A DNA stretch of 64,000 bases from Streptomyces nymphaeiformis (GCF_014203895.1 NZ_JACHJY010000004.1:248001-312000), one strand, 5' to 3'; numbered from the stretch's first letter, positions 31,969 to 40,812 are shown. Numbers and translations are program-made. The notes: generated by a model from the sequence alone, not told the origin.

Positions 31969-32760
31969 CTACCGCGACGGTGTCACGGGAACGGACGCCC
32001 ACCAGGTCGAGGGCGCCGCGACGGCGTACCCCAGCGACTCGTACAGCGGCCTGCCCAGCTTCGAGGCGGTGAGGGTGAGCGGGAGGTCCGTCAGGTGGGC
32101 GAGGGAGCCGAGCATGACGGCTCGCCCCACGCCGCGGGACCGGAAGGCCGGCGACGTGCCGACCCAGTAGTGGCTGCCGATGCCGTCGTCCACGACGCTG
32201 ACGCAGGCCCCCGCGGCCACGCCGTCGCACAGGGCGACGAACACGTCCACACCCGGCTGCTCGACGAACTCCGGCGGGAACAGCTCGCCGGGGCGGTAGG
32301 GCTCGAACCCGTCCAGCTCGAAGCCCTCGATCACGATCCGCTCGGCCGCCTGGAGGTCCTCGGGGCGCTTCACCTGGATCACGTCAAGGGCCGGTTCGCC
32401 GACGGGCCCCGGCGGGCGCAGCATGACCGGCATCTGCCAGTTGCGCATGCTCAGGTGGCTCAGGTCGGTCGAGCTGAACGGGTCCTCGGCGTTCACCGGA
32501 CCCGCGGCACGGCGTACCACCTCGCTCAGCTCGGCCAGTTCGCCCGGGTCGAGGTCCGGCTCCTGGATCAGGATCCGCGTACCGGCGCGCTCGTCGCCCT
32601 CGACCGCGACGAACCCGCGGCGCCGGGTGACCTCGTGCCCCCGGGACCGACCGGTCGCGATCCACAGGGCGGCGGAGTTACGGGCCTGACGCATCGGCGC
32701 CTCGGCCAGGGAGACGGACACGGACACGGGCTGGTCGACCGAAGGAGATCTTGTTGTCAT
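31969..32760 (-). CDS. GNAT-family acetyltransferase
   Basis: A 263-aa protein from the ATG at 32760. The C-terminal half has the GNAT fold: AAGACVSVVDDGIGSHYWVG, the acetyl-CoA loop in TSPAFRSRGVGRAVMLGSL (R-x-x-G-x-G) and LYESLGYAV at the end. The N-terminal 110 residues resemble a second, degenerate GNAT half. It transfers acetyl from acetyl-CoA to an unknown amine substrate. Forms an operon with the 149-aa gene. Confidence 0.82.
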   Translation of the reverse strand: MTTRSPSVDQPVSVSVSLAEAPMRQARNSAALWIATGRSRGHEVTRRRGFVAVEGDERAGTRILIQEPDLDPGELAELSEVVRRAAGPVNAEDPFSSTDLSHLSMRNWQMPVMLRPPGPVGEPALDVIQVKRPEDLQAAERIVIEGFELDGFEPYRPGELFPPEFVEQPGVDVFVALCDGVAAGACVSVVDDGIGSHYWVGTSPAFRSRGVGRAVMLGSLAHLTDLPLTLTASKLGRPLYESLGYAVAAPSTWWASVPVTPSR

Positions 32761-32873
32761 TCCGCCTACGCTAGTGCGCAGTTGATCCCTCACACAGGGC
32801 GATTCCCTGCGAACCGACCGGGCCACCCGGCGAGGACGCGCAGCCCCGTGCTCCGTACCGCCGGCCTAGGCGA

Positions 32874-33086
32874 TCACTTGCCGCTGTCCTCGGCGAGGGT
32901 GTGGGCCACGAGGGCGTTGGCGTGGCCGTGGCCGAGGCCGTGTTCGGACTTGAGCCAGTTGACCAGCTCCATGTGCTTGGTCAGCGGGGAGGAACGGATG
33001 AGGTCCTTCCACTCGGCGATCGGACGGCCGTACTTCTTCTCGATGGAGGGGAAGTAGCTGGCAGGACCCTTCACGGCGTCGGTCAT
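32874..33086 (-). CDS. DUF4287-family protein
   Basis: A 70-aa protein: MTDAVKGPASYFPSIEKKYG, RPIAEWKDLIRSSPLTKHME, LVNWLKSEHGLGHGHANALV. The K-YG-P-xxW and LK-EHGLGHGHANALV motifs define DUF4287, a small helical domain of unknown role. Single gene. Confidence 0.88.
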   Translation of the reverse strand: MTDAVKGPASYFPSIEKKYGRPIAEWKDLIRSSPLTKHMELVNWLKSEHGLGHGHANALVAHTLAEDSGK

Positions 33087-33149
33087 GGGTGCCCCGTTTC
33101 GTATGGTGATGATCTTGGTGGTGGCGATGCCGGAGAGAACGGCGGTCGG

Positions 33150-33794
33150 CTAGCGGTCGGCCAGGCGGGCCGTCACCGCGCTCAGCCACAGCAGGCCGAG
33201 GCCGGCGCCGGCGGTGAACGCCAGGACCGAGGCGGCCGATGCCGTGAAACCGGCGAGGACGACCACGGGCACGACGCGGGACGCGACGGCCCAGCCCCGC
33301 AGGCCCCGGGCCGCGAGCGGGCGGGCCAGGACGACGAACGCGGCGCACAGGGCCAGGTAGCCGACCATCCCGCCGAACATGTGGACGGCGCCGTGCCCGC
33401 TCATCACGGCCTCCTCCGGCGCCCCGGCCGGGAAGCCCGCACCGGCGTCCGCCGGGAACGCGCCCGCGATCCAGAAGGAGACGGCGAAGACGCCGACCAG
33501 GGCCGGGCCCCACGTCCCGCCCGGGCCGCCGCGCAGCGTCCGCCGCAGCGCCGTCGCGCCGGCGATCAGCAGCGTTCCGGTCAGCACGAAGCTCGCCGTC
33601 TGGATCCAGCCCGCCTCACCGAGGGCGAGCTGGCTGATCGCGTTCCGCGTGAAGTCGAAGCCGTCCCGCGCGAACCCCTGGGCGAGACCGGCCGCCAGGA
33701 ACAGCGGGCCCGCCACCACGCCGCTGACCACGGCCCGTCGCGACGCGGGCGCGGCGGAGAGAACGTGACGGGGCGCAGTGAGCATGCCGGTCAT
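33150..33794 (-). CDS. DUF998-family membrane protein
   Basis: A 214-aa protein with six hydrophobic segments. The DUF998 hallmark FDFTRNAISQLALGEAGWIQ lies after the first helix; others are FVLTGTLLIAGATAL, VGVFAVSFWIAGAF and HMFGGMVGYLALCAAFVVLA. Function unknown. It is 63 bp upstream of the DUF4287 gene, so possibly one transcript. Confidence 0.82.
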   Translation of the reverse strand: MTGMLTAPRHVLSAAPASRRAVVSGVVAGPLFLAAGLAQGFARDGFDFTRNAISQLALGEAGWIQTASFVLTGTLLIAGATALRRTLRGGPGGTWGPALVGVFAVSFWIAGAFPADAGAGFPAGAPEEAVMSGHGAVHMFGGMVGYLALCAAFVVLARPLAARGLRGWAVASRVVPVVVLAGFTASAASVLAFTAGAGLGLLWLSAVTARLADR

Positions 33795-33909
33795 GGCGGG
33801 GCCTTCCTCGCTTCGGTGTTGTCGCCCCTATGACCGACGGCGGAGGGTGGAACTCATCGCCCCCGTCGGCGTGAACTGGATCACACCCGGGCGGAGCGGC
33901 CTCGTCGCG

Positions 33910-34458
33910 TCACGCGCCGCAGGTGCCGACCGGGCGGAGCGCCGTCACCTCGCCCAGCGGGATGTCCACCGTCTGCCCGCCGTCCGTGACCTCCAGGCCC
34001 GGGACGTCGCCGCCGCTCGGCCGCAGGGTGCCGCACCAGGTGCCCGCGGTGGTGGAGACCTCGACCAGCGCCCCCGCACCCGCCCCCGCCCCCGCCTGCG
34101 AGGTCGCCTCCTGTGGCCACCACGCCGTGCTCGCCGCGACCGCGACCAGGAGCACCGCGAGGAAGGTGAGGCCGATGCCGAGGCGGAGCCGCCGCCCGGC
34201 CCGTACCGCGTCCTCCGTCCGCGGGGCGTGCACCGGCCAGGCGATCCGCGCCACGAGGTACGTCGCCGCGCAGGCGACACCGAGGGCGAGCAGCACGAGG
34301 ACCCCGGCCACCGCCTCCACGGCGCGCGGCGCGCCCGAGCCGCCCGTACCGCCGCTCTTGAGCGCCCCGCACAGGCCCGCGAAGCCCAGCGTGGCGAGTT
34401 GGAGGGTCAGCCAGCCGCGCGCGGAGGTCTGCAGTCGGGTGTCCGCGTCGTCTGTCAT
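33910..34458 (-). CDS. Membrane protein with C-terminal outside domain, 182 aa
   Basis: Three helices (WLTLQLATLGFAGLCGAL, VAGVLVLLALGVACAATYLV, LGIGLTFLAVLLVAVAAST) are followed by an Ala/Gly linker and a short domain VEVSTTAGTWCGTLRPSGG, TDGGQTVDIPLGEVTALRP. The latter may be a small beta-domain outside the cell with two cysteines. No family recognised. Confidence 0.65.
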   Translation of the reverse strand: MTDDADTRLQTSARGWLTLQLATLGFAGLCGALKSGGTGGSGAPRAVEAVAGVLVLLALGVACAATYLVARIAWPVHAPRTEDAVRAGRRLRLGIGLTFLAVLLVAVAASTAWWPQEATSQAGAGAGAGALVEVSTTAGTWCGTLRPSGGDVPGLEVTDGGQTVDIPLGEVTALRPVGTCGA

Positions 34459-34581
34459 TCCGTGCGCTTCCCGTCATCCACTCGTGAGCCTCTCCTTCTG
34501 CTCGGGGTTTCGAGGCAGAGCGAGAACGGCGATTTCAGTGAATGGGCAGCGTCTGGCCACCCTCACCCCGAGGCTAGCCAA

Positions 34582-35034
34582 TCAGGAATCGAATTCGTGA
34601 AACGCCGCCGACGGGTTTTCAGCCAACCGAAAGGCGAGGGGGCTGAGGGCGAGGGGTCTGAGGGCGAGGCGGACCAGGGCGAGCGGGTTGTCGTCACCCG
34701 CGATGCGGTTGGCGCTGAGCTCGCCGCAGGAGGCGCACTGGTGGATGATCAGCCACTCGCCGTCGTCGCGCACGGACATGCCCAGCGCCTCCATCCGGCC
34801 GCGGCAGTCCGCGTCGCGGTCGCCGGGGATCCTCCGGTCGACGTGCAGGCTCGCCAGGCAGTTCGGGCAGTGGTTGCGGTGCGCGGTGCCGGGTGCGTCC
34901 GGGGACACGTCGAGCCGGCAGGACGTGCACCGGAAGTCGTGGGCCCGGTGCCCGCCCTGGGCGTGCAGGACGTCCTTGTGCCGTTGCGGACGGCGCCGCC
35001 GCTGCCCGCGACCGCTGTGGTTGTTGCGTGCCAT
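34582..35034 (-). CDS. RNHCP-domain protein (first)
   Basis: A 150-aa protein from the ATG at 35034. A basic start (RGQRRRRPQRHKDVLHAQG) precedes FRCTSCRLDVSPDAPGTAHRNHCPNCLASLHVDRR, then IIHQCASCGELSANRIAGDDN. The RNHCP signature and four CxxC-type pairs give two zinc knuckles. Some RNHCP proteins occur beside translation genes; no role is proven. The paralogue lies 26 bp upstream. Confidence 0.85.
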   Translation of the reverse strand: MARNNHSGRGQRRRRPQRHKDVLHAQGGHRAHDFRCTSCRLDVSPDAPGTAHRNHCPNCLASLHVDRRIPGDRDADCRGRMEALGMSVRDDGEWLIIHQCASCGELSANRIAGDDNPLALVRLALRPLALSPLAFRLAENPSAAFHEFDS

Positions 35035-35060
35035 GACCGTGCTCCTTTCCTGTCGGACGG

Positions 35061-35432
35061 TCAGAGGGTTCCGAACGCTTCGAGCGGGAAAGGGGGTTGG
35101 GCCAGCGGGCGGACCGCCATGCGCATCAGGACGAGCTGGTTGTCGTCGGCGCACACCGGGTTCGAGGTGAGCTCGTCGCAGCGTACGCAGCGGTGGATCA
35201 CCGTCCAGTCGCCGGTGCGGAGCACGGCGACGGCGATCGGGGACATCCGGCCCCCGCAGTCGCTCCGACCGCCCTCGACGTGGTCGAGGACGTGCCGGGA
35301 ACGCAGGCAGGACGGGCAGTGGTTGCGCAGCGCGCCGTCAGCGGCGCGCGTGGACACGGTCAGGCCGCACCACGCGCAGGCGAAGGTGCCGAGGCGGAGG
35401 GGGTCGGTGGTGTGGGAGGTGTGGCTGGACAC
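35061..35432 (-). CDS. RNHCP-domain protein (second)
   Basis: A 123-aa paralogue: FACAWCGLTVSTRAADGALRNHCPSCLRSRHVLDH, then VIHRCVRCDELTSNPVCADDN. All eight zinc-ligand cysteines are kept. It lacks the basic N-terminal arm of its neighbour. The two genes are co-oriented and 26 bp apart. Confidence 0.85.
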   Translation of the reverse strand: MSSHTSHTTDPLRLGTFACAWCGLTVSTRAADGALRNHCPSCLRSRHVLDHVEGGRSDCGGRMSPIAVAVLRTGDWTVIHRCVRCDELTSNPVCADDNQLVLMRMAVRPLAQPPFPLEAFGTL

Positions 35433-35815
35433 CCGGGTGCTCCTTGCTGGGAAGTCGATCAGGACAGCAAGAGCAGGCCGAGCGGCCTCGTCATGAGGGC
35501 AGCCCGATCGCGCCGAGGGTCGGCGGACAGGCAGGTCAGCGCACCGGAGGGCACGTCCGGCGGCCGCCCGGGGAGACGGACGGCGGAAACCGACGGACGG
35601 TTACGCGGTACGGCGAGGCGCACTCGGCGCGAGCCGGGACATCAACACCCTTTTCCAGGGCACACGGGCCCAGAACGAGATCGGAACGACCCCTTGAGCC
35701 AAGCGGATGCCTTCCGAGGGAGTCAACGCATTTAACGCATTGTCCGAGCACCGGGCACCGAGCACGCTGTGGACCGTGGCTCCCCGTGCGGAGCCACGGT
35801 CCACAGGACCGCCTC
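35433..35815. other. Spacer with a strong terminator
   Basis: No supported gene. A 17-bp perfect stem (35767-35783 / 35790-35806) lies just before the end of the patatin-like gene and would stop its transcript (minus strand). Confidence 0.7.
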
Positions 35816-36661
35816 CTACGCCTCGCCCCACGCGATCTTCAGCCCGCGCCCCTGCGCGCGGCCCGCTTCGGCGGCCGGCCCGCGGGTGGACGGGTCCAGG
35901 GGATTCGCGCCGATCGCGGCCAGGGACGCCTCGTCCGGGCCGACGACCACGACCTCGGCTCCGGCCGCTCGCAGCTCCTCGACCGCCTCGGCCAGCGGCT
36001 TCTCGCTCGGGAGGAGCTCGACCCCCTCCAGGGGCGCGATCACCAGCACCCGGGACGAGCCGGCGGCGTAGTCGGCGTTCTCGCCCGCGCGGACGCCGCC
36101 GTCCACGTACCGTCGCCCGTCGATCGTGACGGGCGGCCACACGCCCGGCACCGCGCAGCTCGCCGTGACGGCGTCGACCAGGCTCACGCCCGACGCGCTG
36201 TCGAAGACCCGCGGTTCCCCGCTCTCGGCGTCCACCGCGACGATCTTCAGCGCGCGAGCGGGCCACTCGTGCGAAGGCAGCCGTGACTCGATCACCGCGC
36301 GCCGCTCGTGCTCCGGCACGGTCTCCGCGCCGAGCGCGAACCTGCCCACGGCGCGCCGGATCGCCGGTCCGGTCGTGGCGCCCTTCAGCACGTCGGCGAT
36401 CCGCGTGCCGAAGCTCACCAGGTCCACACCGGCCATGATCTCCGCGGCCTGCAGCTCGGGTTCGGTCTGCCGGGCGTACAGCTCCTCCAGGCTCAGCCCG
36501 CTCACGAGCTGCGCGGCGACGGTCGATCCCGCGGAGGTCCCGATGATCAGGTCGGCCTCCGTGATGCGGGACCGACCCGCGTCGGCCAGTCCCGCCAAAA
36601 GCCCCGTGATCCAGGCGATCCCCGCGACTCCCCCGCCGCCCAGTACCAACGCCTCCGCCAT
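35816..36661 (-). CDS. Patatin-like phospholipase
   Basis: A 281-aa protein from the ATG at 36661: ALVLGGGGVAGIAWITGLLA (oxyanion glycine loop), LIIGTSAGSTVAAQLVSG (nucleophile in GTSAG) and RRYVDGGVRAGENADYAAG (catalytic Asp in DGG). The Ser-Asp dyad hydrolyses lipid acyl chains in the cytoplasm or at the membrane. The frame is open for 60 codons upstream without start support. Confidence 0.88.
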   Translation of the reverse strand: MAEALVLGGGGVAGIAWITGLLAGLADAGRSRITEADLIIGTSAGSTVAAQLVSGLSLEELYARQTEPELQAAEIMAGVDLVSFGTRIADVLKGATTGPAIRRAVGRFALGAETVPEHERRAVIESRLPSHEWPARALKIVAVDAESGEPRVFDSASGVSLVDAVTASCAVPGVWPPVTIDGRRYVDGGVRAGENADYAAGSSRVLVIAPLEGVELLPSEKPLAEAVEELRAAGAEVVVVGPDEASLAAIGANPLDPSTRGPAAEAGRAQGRGLKIAWGEA

Positions 36662-36841
36662 GGCGCCCCCTTCCCCCGTCGATGCGTGAACTCGCAGCAT
36701 AGTGCGGGGTGTTGGATGCCGAAGCGACCGATCGCCCGTCCTCGACGCGGGGGTGCTCAGCGGGACGCCGGTGAAGAGCCCGACGGCCACGGCGGGCAGC
36801 GCACACAGCATCGCACCGAACGCCGCCCTGCCGTGGACCAC

Positions 36842-37411
36842 TCAGACGAAGAGGAACGCGCCCGCCGTCGCCGCGCCCAGGGTCGCGCCCGCGAGCGTCT
36901 GTGCCACCGTGTGGTACGTCAGCGCGACCCGGGACCAGCACACGGCGGCCGTGAGGGCGTACGCGAGCAGCCACCACGGTGAGTGGACCGCGGCCAGGAG
37001 GGCCACGACCGCCGAGGCCACCGCGGAGTCCACCGAGATCTTCCAGACGGTGTTCACGGCGAGCAGGCCGATCGTCATCACCCACAGGGCGAGCATCGCG
37101 ACCAGGATGGCCGTCGGGGCCCCGCCCAGGAGCATGACCAGCGAACCCGTGCCGATGGAGCCGAGGATGACGAAGAAGATCGGCGCCCGCTGCGTGCGGT
37201 CGACCACGTGCCGGTCGCCCCAGGTGCCCCGCTTGCGCTCCCATTCGATGTAGCCGGCCGGGACCAGCCCGGCGCACAGGGCGCCGAGCAGGCCCCACAG
37301 CAGGCCGCTCCAGTGGCCGGACGCGGCCGCCAGGCCTATCCCGAGCATGCCCGCGAGCAGGACGTTGCGGGGCTGGAGGACGTCGGTGACGACGCGGGCG
37401 GTGCGGTTCAC
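36842..37411 (-). CDS. PAP2-like membrane phosphatase
   Basis: A 189-aa protein starting at a GTG that overlaps the preceding stop by 4 bp. Six helices; the last part has WKISVDSAVASAVVALLAAV and CWSRVALTYHTVAQTLAGA, which mirror the PSGH-type and SR-x5-H motifs of type 2 phosphatidic acid phosphatases in altered form (Gln where Asp is usual). Activity is therefore uncertain. Last gene of a four-gene operon. Confidence 0.7.
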   Translation of the reverse strand: MNRTARVVTDVLQPRNVLLAGMLGIGLAAASGHWSGLLWGLLGALCAGLVPAGYIEWERKRGTWGDRHVVDRTQRAPIFFVILGSIGTGSLVMLLGGAPTAILVAMLALWVMTIGLLAVNTVWKISVDSAVASAVVALLAAVHSPWWLLAYALTAAVCWSRVALTYHTVAQTLAGATLGAATAGAFLFV

Positions 37412-38652
37412 GCGCCGGCCTCCAGGCTCGACCGCAGGACGGCGCGGGTCCGCTGCTCCGGGATCGCCTTGTACGCGGCGGCCACCCGTACCAGCCAGGC
37501 GACCTCTCCGTCCTGGTCGGTGGCGTGCTTCGTCTCGAAGGCGGCGGCCTTCCCGGCGGGCGCGCCCTCGGCCTTGGCGGCCAGGGCCGCCTTGATCCAG
37601 TAGGCGTCGGCGAGCGAGCCGGCCTTGCCGGGGTCCTCGCCCGCCGCGGCCTCCTTGGCGGCGGTCAGCAGGCTGTCGGGCACGTAGTGGCGCAGCTTCT
37701 CGACCGCGTCGGCGATGTCGGCCGCCCAGCGGTCGACGCGCAGGTCGGCGGGGGTGTCGAAGCGGGTCAGCTCCCGGGCGAGCGAGGCCGGCGGGGCGAA
37801 GGGCTGGTCGGGGAAGGCCGTCATCAGCTCGCGCCACAGGGGGTGCAGGTTCACCTGGGCCCGCCACAGCCGGGCCCGCCGCCAGCCCTTGCTGAAGGCG
37901 GGGAGGGAGGCACCGACGGCGAAGAACGCGAAGAGGACCAGCTGGGCGGCCTCGGTGGCCTCGTCGAAGGTCAGCGCGAAGCTTTCGCTGGGCTTGTCGG
38001 CGACGCTGATCCACAGGAACAGGGTCCGGCTGAGGGTGTAGCCGACGCCGATGAACATCGCGAAGGTCATCATGCCGAGGCCGATCCGCAGGTGGAGCAG
38101 CTTGGCGTCGATCGTGGCGAGGGCCCACTGGTAGGCGCAGACGGCGGACGCGGCGCCCAAGTACAGGTAGAAGACGGTCATGTAGAGCGTGGCGCCCCAC
38201 TCGCCGGCGTGTTCGGCCACGAACCGGTCCGCGGGGACCGAGCGGTCCACGACCGTGAAGAAGAGCACGGTGAGGAGGATGAGCGTGGCCACGGAGGCCT
38301 TGGTCGCCACCCGCTGGACGACCCGGGCGAACCGGACGTGGCGCGGGATCGGCCCGCCCTCGGGGAAGTGGCCGTAGATGGCGACGATGTAGCTGAGGAT
38401 CGCCAGGATGGCGATGGTGGACGTGTAGTGCTTGATCAGCACCGCGAGGTCCACGATCTCGCTGTTGTTGAGGCCGATGCGGACCACCTGGGTCTTGGTC
38501 CACAGCGCCACGGCGAAGCCCGCGTAACAGCCCCACAGGGCGCGGCGGCGCTTGTCCTCCTCGTCGCCCCAGAGAGCGGCCGGCATGCGCCACAGGGCGA
38601 CGGCGGTCATCAGGCCGGCTATGAGGTAGCCGGCGAGGTCGAGTCCGGTCAC
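37408..38652 (-). CDS. MAB_1171c-type membrane protein
   Basis: A 414-aa protein from a GTG. The first 250 residues form seven helices (ALWTKTQVVRIGLNNSEI, HYTSTIAILAILSYIVAIYG, FTVVDRSVPADRFVAEHAGEWG, YMTVFYLYLGAASAVCAYQW). The rest is a soluble helical domain (DUF6545-like; VNLHPLWRELMTAFPDQPFA). These proteins are usually found next to an XRE regulator and an ImmA/IrrE protease, as here. A transport or signalling role has been guessed only. Confidence 0.82.
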   Translation of the reverse strand: MTGLDLAGYLIAGLMTAVALWRMPAALWGDEEDKRRRALWGCYAGFAVALWTKTQVVRIGLNNSEIVDLAVLIKHYTSTIAILAILSYIVAIYGHFPEGGPIPRHVRFARVVQRVATKASVATLILLTVLFFTVVDRSVPADRFVAEHAGEWGATLYMTVFYLYLGAASAVCAYQWALATIDAKLLHLRIGLGMMTFAMFIGVGYTLSRTLFLWISVADKPSESFALTFDEATEAAQLVLFAFFAVGASLPAFSKGWRRARLWRAQVNLHPLWRELMTAFPDQPFAPPASLARELTRFDTPADLRVDRWAADIADAVEKLRHYVPDSLLTAAKEAAAGEDPGKAGSLADAYWIKAALAAKAEGAPAGKAAAFETKHATDQDGEVAWLVRVAAAYKAIPEQRTRAVLRSSLEAGA

Positions 38653-38718
38653 GTGAGTTCCTCGGGTGTTCTGTGGGGGGGGGTGTTCTCTTACTCGGGG
38701 GCTACGAGTACGCGGGGG

Positions 38719-39312
38719 CTACGAGCGGCGGAAGAACGTGCGGCTGAAGAACGCCGGGCGTCGGTGCGCGACCGGCCGCGACAGCGAGTTGGCCAGCCGT
38801 CCGACCATGTCGTCGCTGGTCACGTCCCTCGCCATGCGCGGGATGAGGGACGCGCCGAACTCGGCGATCCGCTCGTCGTGCGTGTCGTACTGGGCACGGG
38901 CCTGGACCGTGTCGGAGGAGAGCACCCGTGTGATCAGCGAGGTGTCGAAGACCGGCAGCAGCGCCCGGAGACGGTCCGCGTCGAGGCTGGTGCCGTGGTC
39001 GAACCACTCGTGGCACAGCTCGTGCAGGATCACGTGCTGGGTCTGGTACGCGGTGGGGCGGCGCCGGTAGAGCACGTAGCTGGTGGTGCCGGACTTCAGG
39101 CGCAGGCCGCAGGCCGCGTTGACCCGTGCCAGTCGCTCGGGCAGTTCCTGGAGGACGATGGTCCGGCCGCGGGCCGCCTCCATGTTCGCCACCAGGCCGT
39201 CGATGGTGAAGGGGGCGGGTATCGGAAGGTCGGCCAGGCCAGCTTCACATTCTTTGCGCAGCTCGCGCAGGGACATTGAGGCCTCTTGGTCGTCATCACG
39301 CGTGTGTGACAT
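38719..39312 (-). CDS. ImmA/IrrE-family metallopeptidase
   Basis: A 197-aa protein. The zinc site is HVILHELCHEWFDHG (HExxH). The upstream VLQELPERLARVNAACGLRL and SYVLYRRRPTAYQ strands are typical of the family. Such proteases cut a partner XRE repressor on a signal. A candidate partner is encoded 50 bp upstream. Start taken at the ATG 39312; ATG 39276 is an alternative. Confidence 0.85.
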   Translation of the reverse strand: MSHTRDDDQEASMSLRELRKECEAGLADLPIPAPFTIDGLVANMEAARGRTIVLQELPERLARVNAACGLRLKSGTTSYVLYRRRPTAYQTQHVILHELCHEWFDHGTSLDADRLRALLPVFDTSLITRVLSSDTVQARAQYDTHDERIAEFGASLIPRMARDVTSDDMVGRLANSLSRPVAHRRPAFFSRTFFRRS

Positions 39313-39362
39313 GCGCTCGCCGAGTTTAGCCAACGCCGGACGCCCGTTCGGAGGCGCGTGCC

Positions 39363-39806
39363 CTAACGTTCCGGTTCCTCGCCGGGCTGCCGTCTGGCCT
39401 TGGTGTCCGCCAGGAGGGAGAGCGCGAACTCGAGCAGTTCCGCCGGGAGGCCGTCGTCGTCGACGCCCCGGCCCGCGACGCCGCTGATCTCGCCGGTCCG
39501 CCGCATCGCGAGGAACTGGAGCCCGGCGACCACGTCGCCGACGACCTCCGACTCCTCCTTGAAGAACCGCCAGTCCACGCCGAAGCCGAGACCGAGCGCC
39601 TTGAGGATCTCCTCGGAGGGCTGGGTGACCTTGCCTGCCAGGATGTTGGAGAAGTAGCTGTGGGAGAGGTGGCCGCCGCGCTCCTTGACCAGCTCGGCGA
39701 AGGTGCGCCCGGACACCTTCTGGCCGGGGAAGGTCTTCTCCAGCATGTACTCGACCTTCTGCTGCAACGAGTGCAGTTCGGGCCCGTGTTCTTCTCCGAT
39801 GTCCAT
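39363..39806 (-). CDS. XRE-type regulator, partner of the ImmA/IrrE protein
   Basis: A 147-aa protein: SLQQKVEYMLEKTFPGQKVS, FAELVKERGGHLSHSYFSNILAGKVTQPSEEILKALG (helix-turn-helix) and GVDWRFFKEESE. It is the first gene of the operon with the protease, MAB_1171c and PAP2-like genes. GTAAAC/GTTTAC motifs around its promoter are possible operators. Probably represses its own operon until cleaved. Confidence 0.82.
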   Translation of the reverse strand: MDIGEEHGPELHSLQQKVEYMLEKTFPGQKVSGRTFAELVKERGGHLSHSYFSNILAGKVTQPSEEILKALGLGFGVDWRFFKEESEVVGDVVAGLQFLAMRRTGEISGVAGRGVDDDGLPAELLEFALSLLADTKARRQPGEEPER

Positions 39807-39889
39807 CCTGTTTACCTACTGTTCGCATCAGGCACCGGCGCAAGTACCGGGCTTGCGTAAACACTCTACGTCACTGTTAACTACAAAAA
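39807..39889 (-). promoter_or_regulatory. Promoter/operator region of the XRE operon
   Basis: GTTTACC near 39810, GTAAAC at about 39857 and GTTAAC at about 39875 recur within 70 bp in an AT-richer stretch. They read like half-sites for the regulator. The promoter itself is not fixed. Confidence 0.4.
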
Positions 39890-39979
39890 ACACGGCCGGG
39901 GGATCACGGGGGTGTCCCCTGGCCGTGTGTAACGTCGCAGAGATGTAGCCCTTCGCGACGGGGGATGCGCGAAGGGCTA
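39890..39979. terminator. Two adjacent hairpins between the CGNR gene and the XRE operon
   Basis: ACACGGCC (39890-39897) pairs with GGCCGTGT (39921-39928). TAGCCCTTCGCG (39946-39957) pairs perfectly with CGCGAAGGGCTA (39968-39979). One or both probably insulate the XRE operon from upstream reading. Confidence 0.6.
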
Positions 39980-40053
39980 CTCGTGCAGTATGCCAGCCCG
40001 TCAGGGGCCGTTCCACAGTGCACCCCTGACACCCTGAAAACGCTCGGACTCCA

Positions 40054-40812
40054 TCAAGTCGGGCCCGTCCCGGTGGCCCGCTTCCGCTGGTAGTGGGTCC
40101 GCCCCTTGGCGGCGTTTCCGCACGTGCCCATGTCGCACCAGCGGCGGCGGCCGGCCCTCGATCCGTCGATGAACAGCCAGCCGCAGCGCTGCCCCGGGCA
40201 GACCCGGGTGCGTTCGCGGGGCAGCGTCCGGACCAGGTCGAGGGCCTGGAGGGCGATCTCGTCGTGGATGCGGTCGAGGCCCGACGTCTCGACGGTGGCC
40301 CGGAGCCCGGGCGTGCCCTCGTGGACGGCGAGGCGGGCGGCGGCGGCCGCGCCCTTCCAGTGACCCTCCACCCGCTCCACCGCCTCCGCGGGCGCCGCCT
40401 CGCCGTGGACGAGTGCCGCGATCAGGTCGTGCAGGGCCTCGCGCAGCTCGCGGACGCGGGCGAGTGCCTGCTCGGCCGCGACGGGCCCGGAGGCCGAAGC
40501 GGGCCCTGAGGCCGAAGCGGGCCCCAAGGCCGCGGCGGACCCGGAGGCCACGGCGGTCGTGGACGCCCCAGACGTCGCGGACGCCCCGGCGGCCCCCGTC
40601 TGCCCGGACTCCGCCAGGCGGCCCAGGGTCGCGAGGTCTTCGGGCGCGAAGTGGCCGGTGAGGGCCGCCCATTCCAGGAGCCGGGGGTATCCGTCGAGCC
40701 AGTCGAGCGGCTCCGCGTCCCGTGCCGTGACCGTGTTCAGCAGGTCGATGACGAGGTGTCCGCCGACCAGGTCACGCGGCCTGAAGGTGTGGGGCGTGAT
40801 CGTTGCCGCCAC
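40054..40812 (-). CDS. CGNR zinc-finger / ABATE-domain regulator
   Basis: A 252-aa protein from a GTG at 40812. N-terminal ABATE domain (LVGGHLVIDLLNTVTARDAEPLDWL, then RLLEWA). An inserted Ala/Ser/Gly repeat stretch follows at about residues 70-110. The C-terminal zinc finger is CPGQRCGWLFIDGSRAGRRRWCDMGTCGNAAKGR, with the CGNR motif. This class is a putative transcription regulator. A perfect 12-bp inverted repeat lies directly upstream. Confidence 0.88.
   Translation of the reverse strand: MAATITPHTFRPRDLVGGHLVIDLLNTVTARDAEPLDWLDGYPRLLEWAALTGHFAPEDLATLGRLAESGQTGAAGASATSGASTTAVASGSAAALGPASASGPASASGPVAAEQALARVRELREALHDLIAALVHGEAAPAEAVERVEGHWKGAAAAARLAVHEGTPGLRATVETSGLDRIHDEIALQALDLVRTLPRERTRVCPGQRCGWLFIDGSRAGRRRWCDMGTCGNAAKGRTHYQRKRATGTGPT

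Noticed and set aside
37525..39279. A 584-aa plus-strand frame
   Set aside because: Shadow of the MAB_1171c and ImmA/IrrE genes; no start signal, Gly/Arg-rich translation without structure.
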